NCBI GenBank assembly: GCA_007120685.1
Contig: SKNG01000087.1
Location: forward strand, 1 to 7,482
DNA length: 7,482 nt
Source of the DNA: Paracoccaceae bacterium
Lineage (GTDB): Bacteria; Pseudomonadota; Alphaproteobacteria; Rhodobacterales; Rhodobacteraceae
Reading direction: 5' to 3'
Of the stretch, positions 1 to 6,136 are shown one piece after another. The notes below the pieces were generated by a model, which was not told the DNA's origin, searched no databases, and saw nothing but the letters and a program-made list of their open reading frames with translations. The stretch's first letter is position 1. Each line of letters begins with the position of its first letter. The translations under genes were made by a program, and so were the position numbers.

Positions 1-1056
<1,056 letters not shown>

Positions 1057-1091
1057 CCCCCTTTCCGCCAGAAGACATCGGGAAACGCCGG

Positions 1092-1115
1092 AAAACGGGC
1101 TTTTGAAAGCCCGTT
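1092..1115 (-). terminator. Probable terminator of the flagellar operon
   Basis: Arms AACGGGCTTT (1094-1103) and AAAGCCCGTT (1106-1115) form a 10-bp dyad around a TG centre; sterically it would fold with a slightly larger loop. Read on the minus strand, the stem runs into TTTT (complement of AAAA at 1092-1095), the usual form of an intrinsic terminator. It lies about 165 bp beyond the fliL stop. On the plus strand there is no T-run after the stem, so the direction best supported is minus. It could still help to end carB transcripts. Confidence 0.5.
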
Positions 1116-1116
1116 C

Positions 1117-1138
1117 AACGCGCCTTCGAAGGCGCGTT
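1117..1138. repeat. Perfect 22-bp palindrome, second of a tandem pair
   Basis: Arms AACGCGCCTTC and GAAGGCGCGTT are exact reverse complements. It follows the 1094-1115 dyad after a single C; both are 22 bp long and share AACG...CGTT ends, so they look like related units with a 23-bp period. A third, imperfect dyad follows at 1142-1165. It is probably a bidirectional terminator component or a member of a dispersed palindromic repeat family; the window alone cannot tell which. Confidence 0.6.
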
Positions 1139-1141
1139 CCC

Positions 1142-1165
1142 CGGTTGCTGCCCTGGCAATAACCG
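1142..1165. repeat. Imperfect dyad next to the tandem palindromes
   Basis: CGGTTgcTGCC (1142-1152) pairs with GGCAatAACCG (1155-1165) around CT, with a 2x2 internal mismatch. It makes a third consecutive stem-loop, three bases after the perfect palindrome. The sequence differs from the other two, so it may not share their origin. Confidence 0.4.
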
Positions 1166-1280
1166 CAAACGGCATCGCATGTCTTCGGCGGTCTGTCCTA
1201 CCACTCACCTATAGGTCAAGCGCTTACCTGGCACCTGCAGCACGCAGGCACAAAGCAGCTTGATCCGAGGCGACATCGGT

Positions 1281-1757
1281 TCAGCTTTCCTGCCGCACCA
1301 GATCGGTGATCAACACATCGAGCACCTGCTCGCCCAGTTCGGCCCGGGCGATGTCGCGCAGGGTCCGCTGAAGGGCCTGAAGCACCTCGCCGCGGGTGAA
1401 CATGCCATCGAACCCGCCCAGATTGGCATGGTCGAACATCGCCTGAAGGAAGGCCGCGCGCAGCCTGGCCTCGTGCCGGTCCATGCTGACGTCGTGATCT
1501 TCGCGCAGTTCCAGCGCCAGACCGATCACCACCAGCGCGCGCATGCGACCGTCGGCGATGACCGGCACCAGAAACTGGTTTGGCAGGCGCAGGGTATCCC
1601 TCGCCCCGGCCTCGGCCGGGGCCGGCGTGGCACGCATCTCGGGCGCGTCTTGCGCGACGCCGTTTTCCGGCACGGGAGCGGGGCGCAGGAACCAGCCCGC
1701 CCCTGCCCCGATCAGCAGACCGGCGAGCGCGAGAACCAGGGGCAGGACGAGTTTCAT
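1281..1757 (-). CDS. fliL: Flagellar basal body-associated protein FliL
   Basis: FliL is a single-pass inner-membrane protein whose periplasmic domain contacts the stator and supports torque. The 158-aa product has one hydrophobic segment at about residues 3-24 ending GWFLRP, a Pro/Ala-rich linker (about 26-54), then a FliL-type domain: LPNQFLVPVIADG, the strand LVVIGLALEL, the helix ARLRAAFLQAMF and the C-terminal LDVLITDLVRQ, which matches the usual ending of the family. The start is ATG at 1757, with GAGGGA five bases upstream overlapping the flgH stop codon. The gap to flgH is 9 bp, so it is the last gene of the operon. Overall similarity to enterobacterial FliL is likely low; the call rests on topology, domain pattern and context. 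Confidence 0.85.
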   Translation of the reverse strand: MKLVLPLVLALAGLLIGAGAGWFLRPAPVPENGVAQDAPEMRATPAPAEAGARDTLRLPNQFLVPVIADGRMRALVVIGLALELREDHDVSMDRHEARLRAAFLQAMFDHANLGGFDGMFTRGEVLQALQRTLRDIARAELGEQVLDVLITDLVRQES

Positions 1758-1762
1758 GGCAT

Positions 1763-1768
1763 TCCCTC
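1763..1768 (-). promoter_or_regulatory. Shine-Dalgarno of fliL overlapping the flgH stop
   Basis: mRNA-sense GAGGGA lies five bases before the fliL ATG and shares bases with the flgH TGA. This fixes the fliL start and suggests coupled translation of flgH and fliL. Confidence 0.7.
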
Positions 1769-2549
1769 AGAACGGCAGGACGATATCGGCGATCTGCTGG
1801 CCGTAGCGCGGCTGCTGTGCCCCGCTCAGCGTGCCGCGCCCGCCGTAGGAAATCCGCGCCCCGGCGATGCGATCATAGGCGATCTCGTTGCGGCGCGAGA
1901 TGTCCTCGGGCCGGATGTAGCCGCTGACCAGCAGTTCGCGCAGCTCGTTGTTGACCCGCACTTCCTGGCTGCCTTCGATCCGCAGGACCCCGTTGGGCAG
2001 CCGCTCCACCACTGTCGTTGCAACCCGCAGCGTCATCTGCTCGTTCCGGGCGATCTGCCCGGAGCCCTGGAACCCCGACCCGCCGCGCAGCGCCACGGCC
2101 TCCTCCATGCTGGCACCGGCGGGCAGACGCTCATTCAACCGCTGCGGGATGCCCAGCAGTTGCGGGATGCCCATGCTCTGCTCGCCGCTGCGGGTACGGC
2201 CGGTGGTGTTGTTCATCACCGCGCGGTCGTCGATTTCGATGACCACTGTCAGGATATCACCGGCCCGGCTGGCGCGACGGTCGCCAAGCAACGAACGCTG
2301 GCCCGATTCCCACAGCGAGGCCCCGCCAGCCGGGCGCAGGGGTTCGGTCCGCTCGGGCAGCGGCACGGTATAGAGCGCGCGGTGCTCGAAGCGCGGCTCC
2401 AGCGGGGTGAAATCCGGGGCGCGGCCCACTGTGGCCAAGGGCTCGCAGGCCGCAAGCAGCAGTGGAAGAGCGAGCAGAGCGAGGCGGCGCAGCCGGCAAG
2501 GGTGCCGCGGCTCACGCCTGCCGGAAACCTCGGGACAGGGAAACGTCAT
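1767..2549 (-). CDS. flgH: Flagellar L-ring lipoprotein FlgH
   Basis: FlgH forms the outer-membrane L ring around the flagellar rod. The 260-aa product has an N-terminal basic region, a hydrophobic stretch (about 23-34) and the lipobox LAAC with the lipidated Cys at 35; Glu follows at +2, compatible with outer-membrane sorting. The mature part shows FlgH features: SLW and SLLGDRRA (about 78-93), GDILTVVIEIDDRA, the VLRIEGSQEVRVNNE strand region, and the family hallmark VSGYIRPEDI (about 208-217) followed by ARISYGGRG near the C-terminus. The start at 2549 is supported by GGAGGT six bases upstream and by the ATGA overlap with the flgA stop; I see no other ATG, GTG or TTG in frame before the lipobox. 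The n-region is rather long (22 residues). Confidence 0.95.
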   Translation of the reverse strand: MTFPCPEVSGRREPRHPCRLRRLALLALPLLLAACEPLATVGRAPDFTPLEPRFEHRALYTVPLPERTEPLRPAGGASLWESGQRSLLGDRRASRAGDILTVVIEIDDRAVMNNTTGRTRSGEQSMGIPQLLGIPQRLNERLPAGASMEEAVALRGGSGFQGSGQIARNEQMTLRVATTVVERLPNGVLRIEGSQEVRVNNELRELLVSGYIRPEDISRRNEIAYDRIAGARISYGGRGTLSGAQQPRYGQQIADIVLPF

Positions 2550-3010
2550 GGCAAGACCTCCACGATGCCGGGGGCGGCGACCCGGCCGCTGACGGTGCTG
2601 CGCGAGGCCAGGTTCATCACCCGGACCGTTTCGCCCTCGCCGGCGCGGCCCAGCGCGCGGCCCTCGGCGCGGATCTCCAGCCCGCCCTGCAGGAAGAACA
2701 GCTGCACGGTCTGGTTGCGCTCCACCATCGCCGGCGGCGCGAGGCTGGCCAGCGGGATCGGCCGGCCCGCGTAAAGCGTGACCCGCGCCTCCATGCCGAT
2801 CGCCTGCTCGGGCCGGGTGGCGCTGCCGGGCGAGGGGCTCCCGGCGACCAGCGCCACATCGGCCGGGGCGATGGTGACCGAAGCGCGCAGGGTGCGCGTG
2901 GCCACCAGCACATCGTCTGCCAGGGCGGGCGCGCCGGGGCAGGCGGCCAGGATCGCCACCGCCAGGATCCGGGCGGCGACAGACGCCGGTCGCCCCACGG
3001 CCGCAGGCAT
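2546..3010 (-). CDS. flgA: Flagella basal body P-ring formation protein FlgA
   Basis: FlgA is a periplasmic chaperone that helps FlgI assemble into the P ring. From the start used here the product is 154 aa: a signal peptide with hydrophobic core ILAVAILAAC and a likely signal-peptidase I site after APALA (about residue 31), then an SAF-type domain beginning VLVATRTLRASVTIAPADV. IGMEARVTLYAGRPI, ERNQTVQLFF, GLEIRAEGRAL and VRVMNLASRSTVSGRV are typical of FlgA. The frame also opens at ATG 3118, which overlaps the flgG stop (TGATG) and has AGGTG seven bases upstream; that would add 36 residues rich in Pro before the signal peptide. I prefer 3010 because the extra part has poor G/C third positions and an unlikely signal-peptide layout, although no clear ribosome site precedes 3010. 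Its 3' end overlaps flgH by four bases. Confidence 0.88.
   Translation of the reverse strand: MPAAVGRPASVAARILAVAILAACPGAPALADDVLVATRTLRASVTIAPADVALVAGSPSPGSATRPEQAIGMEARVTLYAGRPIPLASLAPPAMVERNQTVQLFFLQGGLEIRAEGRALGRAGEGETVRVMNLASRSTVSGRVAAPGIVEVLP
2556..2561 (-). promoter_or_regulatory. Strong Shine-Dalgarno of flgH inside flgA
   Basis: mRNA-sense GGAGGT, near-perfect to the anti-SD, lies six bases before the flgH ATG and within the last codons of flgA. It decides the flgH start. Confidence 0.8.
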
Positions 3011-3117
3011 CGGCGTGATGGGCGACAGGGCCGTGTTGCCCGATCCTGTCGCACAAGGGCTTGCTTCAATCGGCTGTGGCTGGAGAGGGCGGGCTGGCCT
3101 ATCCGGAAACGGTTTCA
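3011..3117 (-). other. flgG-flgA interval: leader of flgA or N-terminal extension
   Basis: If flgA starts at 3010 this is a 107-bp untranslated leader; if it starts at 3118 it encodes 36 extra residues. Roughly the first 26 codons of the extension use A/T third positions about half the time (for example AGG, CCA, ATT, GCA, TGT, ACA, GGA), unlike the surrounding genes, which argues for non-coding. The arms GACAGG (3024-3029) and CCTGTC (3045-3050) allow a hairpin just ahead of ATG 3010. Confidence 0.4.
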
Positions 3118-3903
3118 TCAGCGCACCTGCGTGGTGGCGGCGAGCATCTGGTCGGCGGCGGTGATGACCTTCGCATTCATCTCATAGCCGCGCTGGGCCT
3201 TGATCATCTCGGTCAGTTCGCGCACCGGATCGACGGCGCTTTCTTCCAGATAGCCCTGCCGCAGCGTGCCCAGCCCGTCGGTGCCGGGGTCGCCCAGCAC
3301 CGGCGGCCCGGAGGCCTCGGTCTCGACAAAGAGGTTCGAGCCCAGCGCCTCCAGCCCGCGTTCATTAGTGAAACCGGCGAGCGTCAACTGGCCGATGCGC
3401 TCGGGCTGCACCCGGTCGTTGAAATAGGCCCACAACTCGCCCTGCGCGTTGATCGAGACCGCGCGGGCATCGGCGGGGATGGTCAGGCCCGGCGCGACCT
3501 CGTAGCCCTCGGCGGTGACGATCAGCCCCTCGCCGGTGCGCTGCAGCGCGCCGTCCCGCGTGTAGCCTGCACGCCCGTCCGGCAGCGTCACTTCCAGCCA
3601 GCCGCGCCCGTCGATGGCGATATCCAGATCGCCCCCGGTCTGCACCAGCCCGCCCTGGGCGACCTGCATCGACACCGCCGAGGGCCGGGCACCCAGACCC
3701 AGCTGGATGCCGGTGGGAACCACCGTGCCGTCGGCGGCCGAGATGGTGCCGGCGCGGGTGTGCTGCTGGTAGTGCAGATCGGCGAATTCCGCACGGCGGG
3801 CGTTGTAGCCGGTGGTCGACATGTTGGCGAGGTTGTTGGCCACGGTGTCGACCCGCATCTGCTGGGCGGACATGCCGGTTGCCGCTATCTGAAGGGCGCG
3901 CAT
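3118..3903 (-). CDS. flgG: Flagellar basal-body rod protein FlgG (distal rod)
   Basis: FlgG polymerises into the distal rod that passes through the P and L rings. The 261-aa product matches the usual FlgG length. It starts MRALQIAATGMSAQQMRVDT, followed by the rod/hook N-terminal motif VANNLANMSTTGY (about 21-33); the middle carries LDIAIDGRGWLEVTLPDGRAGYTRDGALQRT split across two conserved strands; the C-terminus has EESAVDPVRELTEMIKAQRGYEMNAKVI, the paired terminal helix of the family. The ATG at 3903 has AGGAGA upstream at 3909-3914 (mRNA sense). It lies 19 bp after flgF. FlgG is told from FlgF by the length and by the AVDPVRELTEMIKAQRGYE tail. Confidence 0.96.
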   Translation of the reverse strand: MRALQIAATGMSAQQMRVDTVANNLANMSTTGYNARRAEFADLHYQQHTRAGTISAADGTVVPTGIQLGLGARPSAVSMQVAQGGLVQTGGDLDIAIDGRGWLEVTLPDGRAGYTRDGALQRTGEGLIVTAEGYEVAPGLTIPADARAVSINAQGELWAYFNDRVQPERIGQLTLAGFTNERGLEALGSNLFVETEASGPPVLGDPGTDGLGTLRQGYLEESAVDPVRELTEMIKAQRGYEMNAKVITAADQMLAATTQVR

Positions 3904-3922
3904 GGGGCTCTCCTATGCCGGA

Positions 3923-4639
3923 TCAGTTGCCAAGGGTGCGGACGACCGTGCGGATACGCTCGTCCTCGCGTTCAAGAAAGTTCTGCCCGGCCTCGTAGGC
4001 ACGGTGCACGGCGATCAGGCGTGCCATCTCGTTGATCGGGTTGACATTGCTGTCTTCCAGAAAGCCCTGGTGCAGCACCGCCGCCTCGGCCGGCAGCAGA
4101 TCCTCGGTAGCCTGCAAAAGCGTGCCGCCGTCCCGGCGCAGCTGCCAGTCCGCGCCCGGCACCACGAGGCCGATCTGGGCAAGCGGTTCGCCCGCGACCG
4201 AGATCGTGCCGTCGCGGGCGATGCCGATGGGGCCGGCATCGGCGGGCAGGAAGATCGGCGCGCCACCGGCATCGAGCAGCCGGTGACCATCGGCATTGAC
4301 CATCTCGCCCTCGGCGTTGCGCATGAAATGGCCCGCGCGCGTCAGCCGCTCGCCGTTCGGCGTCTCCAGCAGGAAGAAGCCATCGCCCTCGATCGCCAGA
4401 TCCAGCGCGCCGCCGGTTTGCGCCAGCGTGCCCTGGTCCAGAAAGGTCTGCCGGGCGTTCGCCGCCGCCATTGACAGCGTTGCCTCGTCGCCATCCAGCC
4501 GGCGCACATATTCGGAAAACAGCACGCCCTCGCGGCGGAAGCCCGTGGTCGACAGGTTGGCCACGTTATGCGCCAGCACCTGCATTTCACGCAGCAGGCC
4601 GGACTGGCGGGTCAGCGTGACATAGCCGGGATTGTCCAT
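3923..4639 (-). CDS. flgF: Flagellar basal-body rod protein FlgF (proximal rod)
   Basis: FlgF is a proximal-rod subunit exported by the flagellar type III system. The 238-aa product has the rod signature NVANLSTTGFRR at about residues 25-36, a central LDLAIEGDGFFLLETPNGERLTRAGHF region, and the C-terminal SNVNPINEMARLIAVHRAYE helix followed by NFLEREDERIRTVVRTLGN. It begins at ATG 4639, three bases after the fliQ stop; AGGGA about eight bases upstream, inside the end of fliQ, suggests coupled translation. Complete, with no frame break. The alternative is FlgG, but the next gene is the better FlgG and the order flgF-flgG is standard. Confidence 0.94.
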   Translation of the reverse strand: MDNPGYVTLTRQSGLLREMQVLAHNVANLSTTGFRREGVLFSEYVRRLDGDEATLSMAAANARQTFLDQGTLAQTGGALDLAIEGDGFFLLETPNGERLTRAGHFMRNAEGEMVNADGHRLLDAGGAPIFLPADAGPIGIARDGTISVAGEPLAQIGLVVPGADWQLRRDGGTLLQATEDLLPAEAAVLHQGFLEDSNVNPINEMARLIAVHRAYEAGQNFLEREDERIRTVVRTLGN

Positions 4640-4642
4640 CGT

Positions 4643-4909
4643 TCAGTTCCCTATGACGAGCGGCAGGACCTGGCCGCGGAAAAAGGCGACCAGAAGCCCG
4701 GTCATGAAGCTCATCGAGACCCAGAAGACGATCAGCATGGCGATCACCTTGGGCACGAAGGTCAGGGTCATTTCCTGCACCGAGGTCAGCGCCTGAAACA
4801 GGCCGACGGTCAGCCCGGTGATCAGCGCCACCGCCAGGATCGGTGCCGACATGGCAACAGCGACCCATAGTCCCTGGCGCAGGATGTCGAAGAAGGCGAC
4901 GTCGCTCAT
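4643..4909 (-). CDS. fliQ: Flagellar export apparatus protein FliQ
   Basis: FliQ is a small inner-membrane component of the FliPQR export-gate complex that secretes rod, hook and filament proteins. The product is 88 aa, the normal size, with two hydrophobic hairpin segments (about 13-39 and 53-77). Between them lies QALTSVQEMTLTFVPK, the conserved FliQ loop (T-Q-E-TL-F-PK), and GLLVAFFRGQVLPLVIGN ends the protein. The frame is open further upstream to ATG 5116, but only the part from MSDVAFFDILRQG is FliQ; AAGG precedes ATG 4909 by seven bases, which settles the start. It sits between fliE and flgF, apart from fliP and fliR, which are not in this window. Confidence 0.95.
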   Translation of the reverse strand: MSDVAFFDILRQGLWVAVAMSAPILAVALITGLTVGLFQALTSVQEMTLTFVPKVIAMLIVFWVSMSFMTGLLVAFFRGQVLPLVIGN

Positions 4910-4953
4910 GGTCTGACCTTTCCGGTAGCGGGCTGTCGGTTTGGTGGCATCCC

Positions 4954-5000
4954 CCGGCCGGATCAGGCCGGAAAGACAGGCGCCGGCCGGATCAGACCGG
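4954..5000 (-). repeat. Duplicated 18-bp stem-loop element at the fliE 3' end
   Basis: Two direct copies of CCGGCCGGATCAGrCCGG lie at 4954-4971 (r = G) and 4983-5000 (r = A), differing at one base, with an 11-bp spacer. In the mRNA each copy folds by itself: the downstream copy is CCGGCC-TGATCC-GGCCGG, a 6-bp stem with a 6-nt loop; the upstream copy has one G-U pair. The upstream copy contains the last codons and the TGA of fliE, with the TGA in the loop. The 82-bp fliE-fliQ gap therefore holds two consecutive hairpins, possibly an RNA-processing or stability element. Confidence 0.65.
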
Positions 5001-5291
5001 CATGCGCAGGATTTCCAGATACGCCTCGACCACCCGGTCGCGCACCGCCACCGTGGTTTCCACGGCCAGCTGCGCCTCGGACAGCGCCGCGACCAGCGCG
5101 TGCGGATCGCCGCCACCGATCATCGCCTCGCGGGCTGTCGCCTCGGCCTGGCCGAGCGTCTGCGCAAAGGTTTCGGCGAAGCGCCCGGGGGCTGTCTGCG
5201 CGCCTTCCCTGGCGCCGCCAAGCGGATCCGGGGCCGTGATCGGCCGGGCCGCACCGTAGGACCGGGCGGCGAAAGCTGCATTTAGTTCCAT
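4992..5291 (-). CDS. fliE: Flagellar hook-basal body complex protein FliE
   Basis: FliE is the adaptor between the MS ring (FliF) and the proximal rod and is the first protein exported. The 99-aa product is of family length. Its variable N-terminal third is Ala/Pro/Gly-rich; the conserved part begins about residue 37 with GRFAETFAQTLGQAEATA, then GGGDPHALVAALSEAQLAVETTVAVRDRVVEAYLEILRMPV, the typical C-terminal pattern (repeated amphipathic helix, vR-k-v-AY-eIlrMpv). ATG 5291 has AAGGA six bases upstream (5298-5302). The gene is separated by 70 bp from flgC and 82 bp from fliQ, the widest certain gaps in the operon, both with hairpins. Confidence 0.94.
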   Translation of the reverse strand: MELNAAFAARSYGAARPITAPDPLGGAREGAQTAPGRFAETFAQTLGQAEATAREAMIGGGDPHALVAALSEAQLAVETTVAVRDRVVEAYLEILRMPV

Positions 5292-5316
5292 GACGTGTCC
5301 TTGCTCCTTGGTCAGG

Positions 5317-5333
5317 CGCCGGGGATGCCGGCG
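5317..5333 (-). other. GC-rich hairpin between flgC and fliE
   Basis: CGCCGG (5317-5322) and CCGGCG (5328-5333) are perfect 6-bp arms with a 5-nt loop. It lies in the 70-bp flgC-fliE gap, upstream of the fliE ribosome site. It is not followed by a U-run, so it is unlikely to be a terminator by itself. Confidence 0.45.
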
Positions 5334-5355
5334 TCCGTTCGGGGTTCAGAGGGCC

Positions 5356-5370
5356 CGGCGTCTAGCGCCG
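5356..5370 (-). other. Hairpin with the flgC stop codon in its loop
   Basis: CGGCG (5356-5360) pairs with CGCCG (5366-5370); the mRNA loop CUAGA contains the UAG of flgC. Short, but entirely G-C in the stem. Confidence 0.4.
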
Positions 5371-5763
5371 CAACAGGCCGACCAGGCTTTGCGCCATCTG
5401 CCGCGCCTGGTCGAACACGCGCAGATTGGCCTCGTAACTGCGCTGGGCCTCACGCGCGTCGGCGATTTCGATCATCAGATCGACGTTCGAGCCCTCGTAA
5501 TGCCCGGTGTCGTCGGCCAGGATGTGGCCCGGCTCGTAGATCCGGGGCAGCGGCCGGGGGTCCAGAAGCACCTGGCCGCTGCGCACCCCGGACCGTTCGC
5601 CCGGCCCATCGCCGGCGATGCGCGCCGGATCGAAGGGCACGGTCTTGCGCCGGTATCCGGGGGTGTCGGCGTTGGCGATATTCTCCGACACATGGCGCAG
5701 CCGGGTGGCCTGTGCCTGCATGCCGGACGCCGACAGCGCGAAGGTTCTGTCCAGACCGTTCAT
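5362..5763 (-). CDS. flgC: Flagellar basal-body rod protein FlgC (proximal rod)
   Basis: FlgC is a proximal-rod subunit. The 133-aa product shows the N-terminal helix MNGLDRTFALSASGMQAQ, the rod motif NIANADTPGYRRK (about 28-40), and the C-terminal EGSNVDLMIEIADAREAQ followed by RSYEANLRVFDQARQMAQ, the FlgC form of the terminal helix. The frame is open upstream to 5838, but that part would overlap flgB; ATG 5763 with GAGGGG six bases before it is the sensible start, 10 bp after flgB. The stop is TAG, while the other minus-strand flagellar genes end in TGA. Complete. Confidence 0.95.
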   Translation of the reverse strand: MNGLDRTFALSASGMQAQATRLRHVSENIANADTPGYRRKTVPFDPARIAGDGPGERSGVRSGQVLLDPRPLPRIYEPGHILADDTGHYEGSNVDLMIEIADAREAQRSYEANLRVFDQARQMAQSLVGLLRR

Positions 5764-5764
5764 C

Positions 5765-5795
5765 GCGCGCCCCTCACCGTCCTGCCGAGGCGCGC
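5765..5795 (-). promoter_or_regulatory. Stem-loop spanning the flgB stop and part of the flgC ribosome site
   Basis: GCGCGCC (5765-5771) and GGCGCGC (5789-5795) are perfect 7-bp arms enclosing a 17-nt loop that contains the flgB TGA. The 3' arm in the mRNA ends one base before the flgC AUG and includes the last bases of its GAGGGG ribosome site (5770-5775). A ribosome finishing flgB would melt it, so it could couple flgC translation to flgB. Confidence 0.4.
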
Positions 5796-6136
5796 AGCAG
5801 ATCGCGCGCCATGGAATAGACGCCCAGCGCCAGGTCATGCTGCTGCCGAGCCGCGGCGGCGCGCATCATCTCATGCTCCAGCGAGACGGTGTTGCCGTCA
5901 GGCGAACGGGTGGCCGGATCGGCGTCGGGCCGGATATCGGGCCGTGGCATGGGCCGGGTGCCGGGTGGCGCGTCGGCACGCAGGCTGCGGTAGAAGGTGT
6001 TGAAGGGCGCCACGTCACGGGCGCGATAGCCCGGCGTGTCGGCATTGGCCACATTCTGCGCGATCGCGCCCTGACGGGCACCGGCATGGGTGGCAAGGGC
6101 CTGCGCCATGCGCAGGGTTTCCAGGCTGTGGAACAT
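5774..6136 (-). CDS. flgB: Flagellar basal-body rod protein FlgB (proximal rod)
   Basis: FlgB is the rod subunit nearest the MS ring/FliE. The 120-aa product is of typical length and has the N-terminal helix LETLRMAQALATHAGARQGA, the motif NVANADTPGYRARDV at about residues 28-42 (the FlgB/FlgC form of the rod signature), a Pro/Asp-rich middle with RPMPRPDIRPDAD, then GNTVSLEHEMMRAAAARQ, conserved in FlgB, and the C-terminal helix. ATG 6136 has GGGAG about seven bases upstream. It is the first gene of the minus-strand operon, divergent from fliI by 102 bp. Confidence 0.95.
   Translation of the reverse strand: MFHSLETLRMAQALATHAGARQGAIAQNVANADTPGYRARDVAPFNTFYRSLRADAPPGTRPMPRPDIRPDADPATRSPDGNTVSLEHEMMRAAAARQQHDLALGVYSMARDLLRASAGR

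Larger units (their letters stand above)
1057..1280. other. Convergent intergenic region rich in inverted repeats
   Basis: This 224-bp stretch separates the 3' ends of carB (+) and fliL (-). I see no credible gene in it. It holds several dyads: tandem stem-loops at 1094-1165 (separate entries), a 10-bp palindrome ACCTATAGGT at 1207-1216, AAGCGCTT at 1218-1225, and CCTGC/GCAGG arms at 1234-1238 and 1244-1248. AGGT-c-AAGC (1213-1221) can also pair with GCTTACCT (1222-1229), which competes with the 1207-1216 palindrome. The likely role is transcription termination and 3'-end protection for both converging units; a small RNA cannot be excluded. Confidence 0.7.

Noticed and set aside
1260..2774. 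Long plus-strand open frame of 504 codons across fliL, flgH and flgA
   Set aside because: It is antisense to three well-supported flagellar genes, is rich in His/Gln/Arg as expected from the complement of high-GC codons, and shows no family motif. The same holds for the plus-strand frame at 3061-4035.
4910..5116. N-terminally extended FliQ starting at 5116
   Set aside because: The extra residues are Arg/Trp-rich translation of another frame of fliE; FliQ homology, size and the ribosome site all place the start at 4909.
5764..5838. N-terminally extended FlgC starting at 5838
   Set aside because: It would overlap the conserved 3' end of flgB; the rod-protein N-terminus and ribosome site support 5763.
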